From Candidatus Rokuibacteriota bacterium (GTDB lineage Bacteria > Methylomirabilota > Methylomirabilia > Rokubacteriales > CSP1-6), in assembly GCA_003220345.1 (NCBI GenBank), contig QHSC01000135.1, positions 1 through 38,299 on the forward strand: a DNA stretch of 38,299 nucleotides, given 5' to 3'. Both the position numbers and the translations under genes were made by a program. Positions 1 through 7,284 of the stretch are shown here, in pieces. Position 1 is the stretch's first letter. Every line of letters begins with the position of its first letter. The notes under the pieces were generated by a model. The model had not been told where the DNA came from, ran no database searches, and saw nothing but the letters and a program-made list of their open reading frames with translations.

Positions 1-23
1 ACCGCTGCAAGCAACTTCTTCAT
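1..23 (-). CDS. N-terminus of a divergent, probably secreted protein (partial)
   Basis: Reading the minus strand, an ATG at 23-21 opens a frame that runs off the window edge and encodes MKKLLAA, a typical beginning of a Sec signal peptide. An AAAGGA ribosome-binding site lies 8 bases upstream of this ATG (bases 37-32). A second in-frame ATG at 41-39 would add six residues, but the Shine-Dalgarno spacing favours 23. A sigma-54-type promoter on the same strand lies about 130 bases upstream, which supports a real divergent gene. Only seven codons are visible, so the family cannot be named. Confidence 0.45.
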
Positions 24-151
24 TGTCTTCGTCCTTTCCATATAAGTTATAGGCCCTACTGCCGCTCGCCCCGCCGACTCCCCACTGAGCCCGGGGCATC
101 CCTTAGAACGCGTGTTGTTCCTGCTCAATTTGGCCATCGCGGGGGGAGAGG

Positions 152-167
152 TGCAGAAGCAATGCCA
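152..167 (-). promoter_or_regulatory. Sigma-54 (-24/-12) promoter for the divergent gene
   Basis: The minus strand reads TGGCATTGCTTCTGCA. It has the GG and GC dinucleotides with exactly ten bases between them and matches the RpoN consensus TGGCAC-N5-TTGCA at nearly every position. Transcription would start near base 140, leaving a leader of about 117 bases before the ATG at 23. The inverted repeat at 227-239 lies roughly 90-100 bases upstream of that start, the usual place for an enhancer-binding protein, and the A/T-rich stretch between could bend. No activator gene is visible in the window. Confidence 0.5.
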
Positions 168-226
168 CTCGCGAAAAATACTCGTAAAGTAGGCGAAATC
201 AGATAGTTACGGCACGCTAGGCACCT

Positions 227-239
227 ACCCTTACAGGGT
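227..239. promoter_or_regulatory. Inverted repeat, possible enhancer-binding site
   Basis: ACCCT-TAC-AGGGT is a perfect 5-base inverted repeat with a 3-base centre. It sits about 60 bases upstream of the sigma-54 promoter on the minus strand, so it could be an activator site. It could also be chance, because a 5-base arm is short. Confidence 0.25.
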
Positions 240-338
240 GAGAGGCGGCGTTCTGCCCGAGTCCTTTTCAGCGCTACTCTTGGCAAAGTGCCCCCAGAGA
301 GACCCGGGGGGGATCCCTCCGGCACGGGGCTGACCAAG

Positions 339-367
339 TTGAGCGGCCCCTTCCCGTCTGCTACGCT
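339..367 (+). promoter_or_regulatory. Sigma-70-type promoter for the M16 peptidase operon
   Basis: TTGAGC (339-344), a 17-base spacer and TACGCT (362-367) form a plausible -35/-10 pair. The -10 box ends only nine bases before the ATG at 377, so the transcript would have almost no leader, and no separate Shine-Dalgarno sequence fits between them. Confidence 0.45.
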
Positions 368-376
368 CACGCCCGT

Positions 377-1714
377 ATGAAGCGCCGAGCGATGGAGTTA
401 TTCGCGGTGTGGTTAATCGCCGCGGCACTCCTGATCGGCTGCTCCACCTCCCGAACGTCCGTCTCGAGCAATCCGCCCCCGCCCACTCGCGAAGTGCTGC
501 CCAACGGGCTTCGCCTCATTGTCCAGGAGCACCGCACGGCGGAGGTCGTGGCCGTCCAACTCTGGGTCGGTGTGGGTGGGCGCGACGAGGCACCTTCCGA
601 GCGAGGCTTCTCGCACTTTGCCGAGCACATGCTTTTCAAGGGCACGGAAAGGCTGGGACCGGGGTTCGTGGACCGAGAGGTGGAGCGCGTGGGGGGACGT
701 ACCAATGCCGCCACCTCGCTCGACTACACGTACTACTACATGCTGTTGCCCTCACGCCGGGTCGAGCGGGCCGTCGAGGTCGTGGCGGACATGGCATTCA
801 ACTCCACCTTCGATCCAACCGAACTCGGGCGCGAGCGCGAAGTCGTGTTTGAAGAGGTGCGCGTGGGCGAGGACAACCCGCGATCGTTTCTCGTTCGCCG
901 GCTCTACGAGCAGGTCTTTGTCGGGCATCCCTACGGCTTCCCCGTTCTCGGCGACCCTGTGGCACTCCGGGCGGCATCGCGCGAGACCTTGCGGGCCTAC
1001 TACAAGCGCCACTATGTCCCTTCCAACATGACGCTGGTCGTGGTCGGTGCCGTGGACCCCGCGTTGGTCCGGAGCGCCGCCCTGCGGGCATTCGGAGACG
1101 CGACCGGCGGATCGTTCAAGCGCGCGGCCCTCCCACCACAGCCGGCGCTTGCGGAAAATCGGCGCCAGAGCATCGAGCGGTCCGAGCGGCAGGCGTATCT
1201 GGGCCTGGGCTGGCGCGCGCCCAGACTGGGCGATCAGGACATGTACGCGGTCGACCTGCTGTCGCACATCCTGGGCGGCTCGCTCACGTCACGACTGACT
1301 CAGTCACTGCGCGAGCGCGCGCGCTTGGTGTCCACGATCAGCGCGGGCTACGGGACGCTCCAGGGGGGCGGCGTCGTCACCGTCACCGCACAGCTGGAGG
1401 CCAAGGACCTCGAGGCGGCGGAGACGGCAATCCTCGCGGAGATCCGCCGGATCCAGACCGAGGGAGTCTCGACGGCCGAGGTCGAACGAGCGGTGACCGC
1501 AGCTGAAGCTGAGCGCGTCTTCGGTCGAGAGACGGCCGAGGGATTGGCCCTCGCCTATGGTCGTGCCGAGACGGTGTGGAGCCTGGAGGAGGACCGCGCG
1601 TATGTCGCGCGCCTGAATCGGGTGACGCGCGAACAAATCCAGGAGGCAGCTCGACGTTACCTTGCAGCCTCCTATGCCCGGTTGGCTCTCGTGCCCAAGC
1701 GACCTGGATCGTGA
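377..1714 (+). CDS. M16 family zinc metallopeptidase, lipoprotein (catalytic subunit)
   Basis: A 445-residue insulinase-type peptidase expected at the cell envelope. The N-terminus has a hydrophobic segment followed by the lipobox LIGC (about residues 19-22), so it is probably lipid-anchored. The inverted zinc motif HFAEH lies at residues 80-84, with the distal acidic region REVVFEE about 75 residues later, so the zinc site is intact. In the C-terminal half, the place where active single-chain M16 enzymes carry an R/Y pair reads RLVSTI without the tyrosine. The next gene, overlapping by four bases, has the opposite pattern, so the two products probably form one heterodimeric peptidase of the M16B type, as described for Sphingomonas Sph2681/Sph2682 and mitochondrial processing peptidase. 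The substrate is unknown. Confidence 0.9.
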   Translation: MKRRAMELFAVWLIAAALLIGCSTSRTSVSSNPPPPTREVLPNGLRLIVQEHRTAEVVAVQLWVGVGGRDEAPSERGFSHFAEHMLFKGTERLGPGFVDREVERVGGRTNAATSLDYTYYYMLLPSRRVERAVEVVADMAFNSTFDPTELGREREVVFEEVRVGEDNPRSFLVRRLYEQVFVGHPYGFPVLGDPVALRAASRETLRAYYKRHYVPSNMTLVVVGAVDPALVRSAALRAFGDATGGSFKRAALPPQPALAENRRQSIERSERQAYLGLGWRAPRLGDQDMYAVDLLSHILGGSLTSRLTQSLRERARLVSTISAGYGTLQGGGVVTVTAQLEAKDLEAAETAILAEIRRIQTEGVSTAEVERAVTAAEAERVFGRETAEGLALAYGRAETVWSLEEDRAYVARLNRVTREQIQEAARRYLAASYARLALVPKRPGS

Positions 1715-3012
1715 CGCGCGTCGCTCTCGCCATGATCGTGGCCGGCGCTCTGGACGCGGCCTCCATCGCGGCCCCCGCCGAGGCGACATGGATTCGCCAA
1801 CGTCTCGACAGCGGCCTCGTCGTCCTCGCCCAGGAGAACCCGGCGGCGCCGGCGGTGGCGGTTTCCGTGCTGGTCAGAGTGGGGAGCCGCTGGGAGAGTG
1901 ACGACAATGCCGGCATCACGAACCTCCTGCAGCAAGTGCTCGTCAAGGGCACGACAAGCCGCTCGGCTTTCGACATCGCGGAGGCCGCCGAAGCGATGGG
2001 AGGCAGCCTCAGCGCCTCCGGAGACACCGACTACGCCGAGATCAAGGGAGCGGCGCTGGCGCGCCACTGGAAGGCGCTCTTGGCCCTGATAGCGGACGTG
2101 ACGCTGCGGCCGGCATTGCCGCCGGCAGAGATCGACAATGAGCGTCGAGTGATCGCCAGCGGGATCAAGAACCGCCTCGACCAACCGTTTCCGCTCACCT
2201 ATGACACGATGATGGGCCGCCTCTTCAGGGGCCACCCGTACGGCGCCCCCTCCCTCGGGAGGGCCGCCGCGGTCGAGGCTCTCGACCGGCAGGCTCTCGC
2301 GGGTCACTACGATCGGTACTATCGCGCGGGCCGCATCATCGTCGCGGTCAGCGGACAGGTGCCCGCCCGTGAGGTGGCGGACGAAGTCTCGCGGCTCTTC
2401 GCGAGCGCGCCTCGGGACCGGGAGACGGGGGAGGCCCCCCTGGGCGTCCCATCCGCGGCGCTCGATCGCTTGGTCATCAACCGGCCGGCGGCCCAGGCGC
2501 AGATCATGCTCGGCTTCCTTGCCCCGCCCATCGGTCATCCCGACTATGCCGCGGTCAAGGTCTTGCAGATGGCCCTCGGCGATGGCATGGCCGGCCGTCT
2601 CTTCAGTGAGCTCCGTGACAAGCAAGGTCTGGCGTACTCGACGGGGGCCCTGTATCCGGCGCGCGTGGAGCCTGGATTCTTCCTCGCCTTCATCGGCACC
2701 GCGCCGGCCAGCGCGGGAAAGGCCGAGGAGGGTATGCGTGCGCAGGTCGAGCGGATCCGCAGCGAGCGTGTGTCGGAAGGAGAGCTGGAACGCGCCAAGG
2801 CCTACCTCCTCGGACAGTTCGCCCTCGACCGTCGCACGAACGCCCGGCTCGCTTGGTACGCGGCCTTCTACGAAGCCGCCGGAGTGGGCCACGATTTCGC
2901 GGACCGGTATGTTCGCGCGATCGAGGCGGTGTCGGCGGACGATGTCCTCCGGGTGGCCCGGGCCTACCTGACTTCGCCCACCGTGGTGCGGCTCGAGCCC
3001 GTGCCGCGCTGA
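1711..3012 (+). CDS. M16 family peptidase homologue without zinc motif (partner subunit)
   Basis: A 433-residue M16 protein. The start is taken as the GTG at 1711, which overlaps the previous stop as GTGA and gives a Sec signal peptide of about 25 residues ending PAEA; an ATG at 1732 is an alternative. Where the zinc motif HxxEH should be, this protein reads NLLQQ, so it cannot bind zinc in the usual way. It keeps the C-terminal LRDKQGLAYS segment, which holds the R and Y that position substrate. With the upstream gene supplying zinc, the pair is best read as a split-site heterodimer. It has no lipobox, so it would be periplasmic and held by its lipidated partner (inference). Confidence 0.88.
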   Translation: MTRVALAMIVAGALDAASIAAPAEATWIRQRLDSGLVVLAQENPAAPAVAVSVLVRVGSRWESDDNAGITNLLQQVLVKGTTSRSAFDIAEAAEAMGGSLSASGDTDYAEIKGAALARHWKALLALIADVTLRPALPPAEIDNERRVIASGIKNRLDQPFPLTYDTMMGRLFRGHPYGAPSLGRAAAVEALDRQALAGHYDRYYRAGRIIVAVSGQVPAREVADEVSRLFASAPRDRETGEAPLGVPSAALDRLVINRPAAQAQIMLGFLAPPIGHPDYAAVKVLQMALGDGMAGRLFSELRDKQGLAYSTGALYPARVEPGFFLAFIGTAPASAGKAEEGMRAQVERIRSERVSEGELERAKAYLLGQFALDRRTNARLAWYAAFYEAAGVGHDFADRYVRAIEAVSADDVLRVARAYLTSPTVVRLEPVPR

Positions 3013-3055
3013 TCGCGACTCGGGCCCTCGCCTCGGAAGGACCGCGTCTCCGCCA

Positions 3056-3787
3056 GTGTTTCCTCTCAAAGACGATGTCCCGACCAATTCCACGCCCTTC
3101 GTCACCGTCGGCCTGATCGCCATCAATGTCCTGGTCTTCCTCTATCAAGTCTCCCTCCAGGGCTTGGCCTCGGCAGAGGGCTCCCGTGCCGCCGAGGCCT
3201 TTGTCCTCGAGTTCGGGCTGGTGCCCTGCCGGCTTACCGGGCATTGTGTGTCCCCCGAGGGCTTTCCTCCACCGGTGGTCTCCATGTTCACGTCGATGTT
3301 CCTCCACGGAGGACTCTTTCACGTCGCCGGCAACATGCTCTACCTGTGGATCTTCGGCAACAATGTCGAGGACACGCTGGGTCACGCCCGCTTCGTCCTC
3401 TTCTATCTCGCTTCCGGGGTTGGCGCTGCCCTCGGGCAGACCGGCTTCGGCCCCGAGTCGACCGTGCCGATGATCGGAGCGAGCGGGGCGGTCTCGGGGG
3501 TGCTCGGCGCTTATCTTCTTCTCTTTCCCCGGGCCAACGTCTTGACCCTCATCGTCTTGGGCTTCTTCATCCGGCTCGTGCGGATTCCTGCCGTCATCGT
3601 CCTCGGGCTGTGGTTCGCCGTGCAGTTCCTGAATGGCCTGATGAGGTGGAGCGCGAGCGCGTCAGGGGGGACGGGGGGCGGCGTGGCGTGGTTTGCTCAT
3701 ATCGGAGGCTTTCTCGTGGGCATGGCGCTGCTCTACGTGCTCCACCCGAGACGCCCTGCGCCGGGCGGGGCACGCCGCTCCTGGTAA
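3056..3787 (+). CDS. Rhomboid family intramembrane serine protease
   Basis: A 243-residue polytopic membrane protein beginning at a GTG with the MFPLKDD-type N-terminus common in bacterial rhomboids. The catalytic serine lies in GASGAVSG (Ser143) and the paired histidine in WFAHIGG (His215). The conserved HxxxN element is in the segment HGGLFHVAGNMLYLW, which helps form the oxyanion hole. About six hydrophobic segments are visible, and the long first loop carries two cysteines (PCRLTGHC). It cleaves membrane-spanning substrates within the bilayer; the substrate is not evident. It follows the M16 pair after 43 bases and probably shares its transcript. Confidence 0.92.
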   Translation: MFPLKDDVPTNSTPFVTVGLIAINVLVFLYQVSLQGLASAEGSRAAEAFVLEFGLVPCRLTGHCVSPEGFPPPVVSMFTSMFLHGGLFHVAGNMLYLWIFGNNVEDTLGHARFVLFYLASGVGAALGQTGFGPESTVPMIGASGAVSGVLGAYLLLFPRANVLTLIVLGFFIRLVRIPAVIVLGLWFAVQFLNGLMRWSASASGGTGGGVAWFAHIGGFLVGMALLYVLHPRRPAPGGARRSW

Positions 3788-3812
3788 GTTCTGCCTCCGC
3801 GGGGATTTCCGC

Positions 3813-3818
3813 TATACT
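3813..3818 (+). promoter_or_regulatory. Strong -10 box upstream of the nucleotidyltransferase operon
   Basis: TATACT is close to the consensus -10. A -35 at TTCTGC with an 18-base spacer is weak. Transcription would begin at about 3825, exactly at the ATG of the small leader ORF. Confidence 0.45.
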
Positions 3819-3824
3819 TTCTCT

Positions 3825-3908
3825 ATGCCCGGCGATCCTTTGGAAGGGCCCCAGGCTGCTCCGGAGGCGATCCCCGGGCCAGGCACCGGCCTGGAGAGCA
3901 TCGAATGA
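3825..3908 (+). CDS. Possible 27-codon leader peptide overlapping the nucleotidyltransferase start
   Basis: An ATG six bases after the TATACT box opens a 27-codon frame beginning MPGDPLEGP and ending GLESIE. Its stop codon TGA overlaps the next start as ATGA. The peptide is rich in P, G and E, has no signal peptide or known motif, and would have to be translated from a leaderless message. Its interest lies in the overlap and in the hairpin it crosses: ribosomes reading it would open the structure that covers the next gene's Shine-Dalgarno sequence. It could equally be plain untranslated leader. Confidence 0.35.
   Translation: MPGDPLEGPQAAPEAIPGPGTGLESIE
3879..3894 (+). promoter_or_regulatory. 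Hairpin covering the Shine-Dalgarno of the nucleotidyltransferase gene
   Basis: CCAGGC-ACCG-GCCTGG is a perfect 6-base-pair, GC-rich stem with a four-base loop. The last two bases of the stem are the first two of GGAG (3893-3896), the likely Shine-Dalgarno sequence eight bases before the ATG at 3905. Confidence 0.4.
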
Positions 3909-6412
3909 AGGCTGTCATCATGGCGGGGGGGTTTGGGACCCGTCTCCGACCGCTCACGGCCCATGTGCCCAAGCCGCTCGTGCCCGTAGGCAATGTGCCG
4001 ATCATGGAGCACACGGTCCGCCTGCTCAAACGCCGCGGGTTCAGCGATCTCGTCGTCCTCCTGTACTTCATGCCCGAGACCATTACCTCTCATTTCGGGG
4101 ATGGCAGCCGCTGGGGCGTGCACATGACGTACATCACCCCCGCCGCCGACCTGGGCACGGCCGGGGCCGTCCGGTTCGCGGCGGAGGAGTCCAGCGAGCC
4201 CGTCCTCGTCATGTCGGCTGATGTGCTGACGGACTTCGACCTCGAGGCCGCCGCGGCCTTCCACCGCGCCAAGGGCGCCGAGGCGACCATGGTGCTCACG
4301 CGGGTGGAGCAGCCACTCGCCTACGGCATCGTCATCACGGACGAGGAGGGTCGCATCCTCCGCTTCCTCGAGAAGCCCGCGTGGGGCGAGGTGTTCAGCG
4401 ACACCATCAATACCGGCATCTACCTGCTCGAGCCCTCGGTCTTCGGCGCGATCCCGCCGCAGCGGCCGTATGACTTCGGCAAGGAGCTGTTCCCGGCTCT
4501 CCTCGCTTCCGGACGCTCCCTCTGGGGTCACGTGGCCCGCGGCTACTGGCGCGACGTGGGGGATCTGACCGAATACCGGACGGCGCACATCGATCTGCTC
4601 CAGGGCGCGGTCGGGGTGGACATCCCGGGGGAACGGCACGAAGGCGCGGGCCACACCGTCTGGCTCGACGAGGGAGCGCGCGTGGACTATTCCGCGCGCT
4701 TGACCGGCTCGGTCATCGTCGGACGTAACGCCCACATCGCTCCGGGCGCGCGGGTGGGCAACTCGGTCATCGGCGCGGACAGCCTGGTTCACGCAGGGGC
4801 GGACATCCAGGGCAGCGTCTTGTGGGACGGAGTCGAAATCGGGGCCGGCGCGGTGATCAAGGAGGCGGTCATCGGGCGGAAGACGATCGTGCGGGCCAAC
4901 GCCTTCCTGGCCGAGGGCGTGGTCATCGCGGATTCCTGCCGCATCGGGGAAGGCAGCGTGGTCAAGGCCAATGTCAAGGTCTGGCCCTACAAGGAGGTCG
5001 AGGACGGCGCCACCCTGGCCATGAGCCTCGTGTGGGGCGAGCGCTGGAGTCGGTCGCTCTTCGGGCGGTACGGGGTCTCCGGCCTCGCCAACATCGAGGT
5101 GTCCCCGGAGTTCGCGGCCAAGCTCGGAGCCGCCTTCGGTGCCACCGTCGGGCGCCATCGGGTCATGATCACGAGCCGCGACCATCACAAGGCTTCCCGG
5201 ATGATCAACCGAGCGCTCATGTCCGGCCTCCTCTCGGTGGGCGTGGAGGTGCAGGACCTGGGGGTGGCGCCCATCCCGGTGGTCCGCTATCAGGTCGGGG
5301 CGCTCGGTCTCGCCGGCGGCACCCATGTCCGCAAGTCGCCGTACGATCCGCAGCTCGCCGACGTCAAGTTCTTCGACGCGCGCGGCCTCGAAGTCGCCCC
5401 CGACAGGGAAAAGGCAATCGAGCGGCTCTTCTACATGGAAGACTTCGAGCGGGCGCCCATGGACGAGATCGGTTCCCTGTCCTTCCCGCACGCGGGGACG
5501 GACCGCTACCGGGATGGTCTCCTCGAATCCGTGGACCGGGACATCGTGCGCAAGGCCGGGCTCAAGATGGTGCTCGACTACGCGTTCGGCTCGGCCTCCT
5601 CGATCTTCCCCGCCGTGCTGGGCGCCCTCGGTGTCGAGGTCATCGCGCTGAACGCGTACCTGGACGAGACACGGATCTCGAAGACCGCGGAGGAGTTCGG
5701 GCGCTCGCTCCAGCAGCTCTCGAACATCGTGCGCACCCTGGGGGCGGACCTGGGTGTCCTCCTCGACACGGGCGGGGAGAAGGTCTTCCTGGTGGACGAG
5801 AAGGGCGAGATCCTGCCGGGGGACCTTGCCCTCGCCCTCGTGTCCCTCCTCGTGATGCGCACGCGGCCCCCGGGCCGGATCGTCGTCCCCATCACCGCCT
5901 CGCGGGCCGTGGAGCGGATGGCGGAGGAGCACGGCTTCACGGTCACACGCTCGCGCGGCACCTCGCGCGCGCTCACCGAGGCCGCCCTCGCTCCCGACGT
6001 GGCCTTCGTGGGCGAGGAGCTCGGCGGCCTGATCTTTCCCACCTTCCACCCCGCCTTCGACGGCATGTCCGCCGTGGTGCGGGTCCTCGAGATGATGGCC
6101 CGTCTCGACGTGCGGCTCCATCAGCTGACGCGCGCGGTGCCGGAGAGCCACATGGTGCGGCTCGAGGTCCCGTGCCCGGACGAACGCAAGGGGGCGGTGA
6201 TGCGGCGGCTCATAGAGGCGACCAAGCACTTCAAGGTGGAGCTGATCGAAGGCGTCCGGGTGCAGATGGGCGAGGACTGGGTGGCGGCCATTCCCGATGC
6301 GGACCGGGCGATCTTTCACGTCGTCGCGGAAGCGTCGGATCGAGATCGCGCGCAACGCCTGGCCGACGAGTACCGCGAACGCATCACGGGTTGGAGAAAG
6401 GAGCCCGCGTGA
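3905..6412 (+). CDS. Sugar-1-phosphate nucleotidyltransferase fused to a degenerate phosphomannomutase domain
   Basis: An 835-residue fusion. Residues 1 to about 235 are a nucleotidyltransferase with MAGGFGTRLRPLT, the KPLVPVGN loop, a metal-binding SADVL segment and FLEKP; it would make an NDP-sugar, GDP-mannose being the usual annotation. Residues of about 250-370 form left-handed beta-helix hexapeptide repeats. From about 380 the protein has the phosphohexomutase fold, but its signatures are altered. The phosphoserine loop TASHNP reads VRKSPYDP, keeping a serine at 478. The metal loop DGDxDR reads DTGGEK (621-626). The sugar loop GExSGH reads GEELGG (703-708). I infer that the mutase half is inactive or repurposed. 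Similar fusions are annotated as mannose-1-phosphate guanylyltransferase in other high-GC bacteria. It overlaps the tlyA-like gene by four bases. Confidence 0.88.
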   Translation: MKAVIMAGGFGTRLRPLTAHVPKPLVPVGNVPIMEHTVRLLKRRGFSDLVVLLYFMPETITSHFGDGSRWGVHMTYITPAADLGTAGAVRFAAEESSEPVLVMSADVLTDFDLEAAAAFHRAKGAEATMVLTRVEQPLAYGIVITDEEGRILRFLEKPAWGEVFSDTINTGIYLLEPSVFGAIPPQRPYDFGKELFPALLASGRSLWGHVARGYWRDVGDLTEYRTAHIDLLQGAVGVDIPGERHEGAGHTVWLDEGARVDYSARLTGSVIVGRNAHIAPGARVGNSVIGADSLVHAGADIQGSVLWDGVEIGAGAVIKEAVIGRKTIVRANAFLAEGVVIADSCRIGEGSVVKANVKVWPYKEVEDGATLAMSLVWGERWSRSLFGRYGVSGLANIEVSPEFAAKLGAAFGATVGRHRVMITSRDHHKASRMINRALMSGLLSVGVEVQDLGVAPIPVVRYQVGALGLAGGTHVRKSPYDPQLADVKFFDARGLEVAPDREKAIERLFYMEDFERAPMDEIGSLSFPHAGTDRYRDGLLESVDRDIVRKAGLKMVLDYAFGSASSIFPAVLGALGVEVIALNAYLDETRISKTAEEFGRSLQQLSNIVRTLGADLGVLLDTGGEKVFLVDEKGEILPGDLALALVSLLVMRTRPPGRIVVPITASRAVERMAEEHGFTVTRSRGTSRALTEAALAPDVAFVGEELGGLIFPTFHPAFDGMSAVVRVLEMMARLDVRLHQLTRAVPESHMVRLEVPCPDERKGAVMRRLIEATKHFKVELIEGVRVQMGEDWVAAIPDADRAIFHVVAEASDRDRAQRLADEYRERITGWRKEPA

Positions 6413-7284
6413 AGAAATCGCTCGCAAAGAAGCCGCATCCCGGACCCGCGCGCCCCGCCCCGGGCCGCGCGCCCGTCGGGGGACAGGCCAAGGTCAAGGA
6501 GCGGATCGACGTGGCGCTGGTGAGCCGAGGGCTTGCCCCCACGCGCGAGAAGGCAGCCCGGCTCCTCCTCGCCGGCGCGGTGCTCGTCGACGGCCGGCGC
6601 GTGGACAAGCCCGGCGTCCTCGTGGCCCCGGGGGCCGAGCTGAAGGTGACGGCGCGCCAGAAGTTCGTCAGCCGGGGCGGGGACAAGCTCGCCCACGCCC
6701 TCGTGGCTTTCGGGGTGGAGCCCAAGGGCCGCGTCTGCGTCGACGTCGGGGCGTCGACGGGCGGCTTCACGCACTGTCTCCTGGAAAACGGCGCCGCGCG
6801 CGTGTATGCCGTGGATGTGGGACAGGGCCAGCTGGACGCGTCGCTCCGGGCCGATGGACGCGTCGTGGTCATGGAAAAGACGAACGCGCGTCAGCTCGCG
6901 CCCGACGCCTTCCCGGACCCGCCGACGCTGGCCACCATCGACATCTCCTTCATCTCGCTGGAGAAGGTGCTCTCGCCCGTGTTCAACGTGCTCACCCCCG
7001 ACGGTGAGGCCATCGCGCTCGTGAAGCCGCAGTTCGAAGTCGGCAAGGGCCTCGTGGGCAAGGGCGGCGTGGTGCGTGACGCGAGCCATCACAAGGCCGT
7101 CGTCGCGCGGGTGGCGCGCTACTGCGTGCTCCACGGGTGGCACGCGCGCGGAGTGGCGGTGTCGCCCCTCAAGGGTCCAAAGGGCAATCGCGAGTTCTTC
7201 CTCCACCTGACGCGCACCGGCCGCACCGCCGCCGATCTCGATCAGCTCATCGCCCGCGCGGCCGAGACGCCCGAGCCCGAATGA
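6409..7284 (+). CDS. tlyA: TlyA family rRNA 2'-O-methyltransferase
   Basis: A 291-residue protein with an S4 RNA-binding domain (about residues 30-85) followed by an FtsJ-like methyltransferase domain. The SAM-binding loop is DVGASTGGFT (residues 112-121). The methyltransferase lysine/aspartate/lysine/glutamate positions are represented by SRGGDKL, TIDISFIS, LVKPQFEVGK and REFFLHL. Family members 2'-O-methylate cytidines of 16S and/or 23S rRNA; older annotation as haemolysin is not supported by the domain content. It begins at a GTG overlapping the previous stop as GTGA. The first 28 residues are a basic, proline-rich extension. It ends in an ATGA overlap with the NAD kinase gene, a pairing seen in many bacteria. 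Confidence 0.92.
   Translation: MKKSLAKKPHPGPARPAPGRAPVGGQAKVKERIDVALVSRGLAPTREKAARLLLAGAVLVDGRRVDKPGVLVAPGAELKVTARQKFVSRGGDKLAHALVAFGVEPKGRVCVDVGASTGGFTHCLLENGAARVYAVDVGQGQLDASLRADGRVVVMEKTNARQLAPDAFPDPPTLATIDISFISLEKVLSPVFNVLTPDGEAIALVKPQFEVGKGLVGKGGVVRDASHHKAVVARVARYCVLHGWHARGVAVSPLKGPKGNREFFLHLTRTGRTAADLDQLIARAAETPEPE

Larger units (their letters stand above)
24..376. other. Divergent intergenic region of about 350 bases
   Basis: This is the longest stretch without a supported gene, and bases 1-60 and 170-210 are visibly richer in A and T than the rest of the window. It holds a sigma-54 promoter match on the minus strand (152-167), an inverted repeat ACCCT-TAC-AGGGT (227-239), two nearby GGCAC copies (211-215 and 220-224), and a sigma-70-type promoter on the plus strand (339-367). 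Two short minus-strand reading frames cross it, but they lack a convincing start context and lie over the promoters. I see no tRNA or riboswitch here. Confidence 0.6.

Noticed and set aside
125-428. Two short minus-strand frames in the first 430 bases
   Set aside because: They overlap the promoter region and the M16 start, lack Shine-Dalgarno sequences, and have low-complexity composition.
3812-6427. An 871-codon minus-strand frame opposite the nucleotidyltransferase fusion
   Set aside because: It is a shadow of the fusion gene, with no domain or ribosome-binding support.
6409-7284. TlyA as a haemolysin
   Set aside because: The S4 plus FtsJ-type methyltransferase domains mark an RNA methyltransferase; there is no signal peptide or pore-forming feature.
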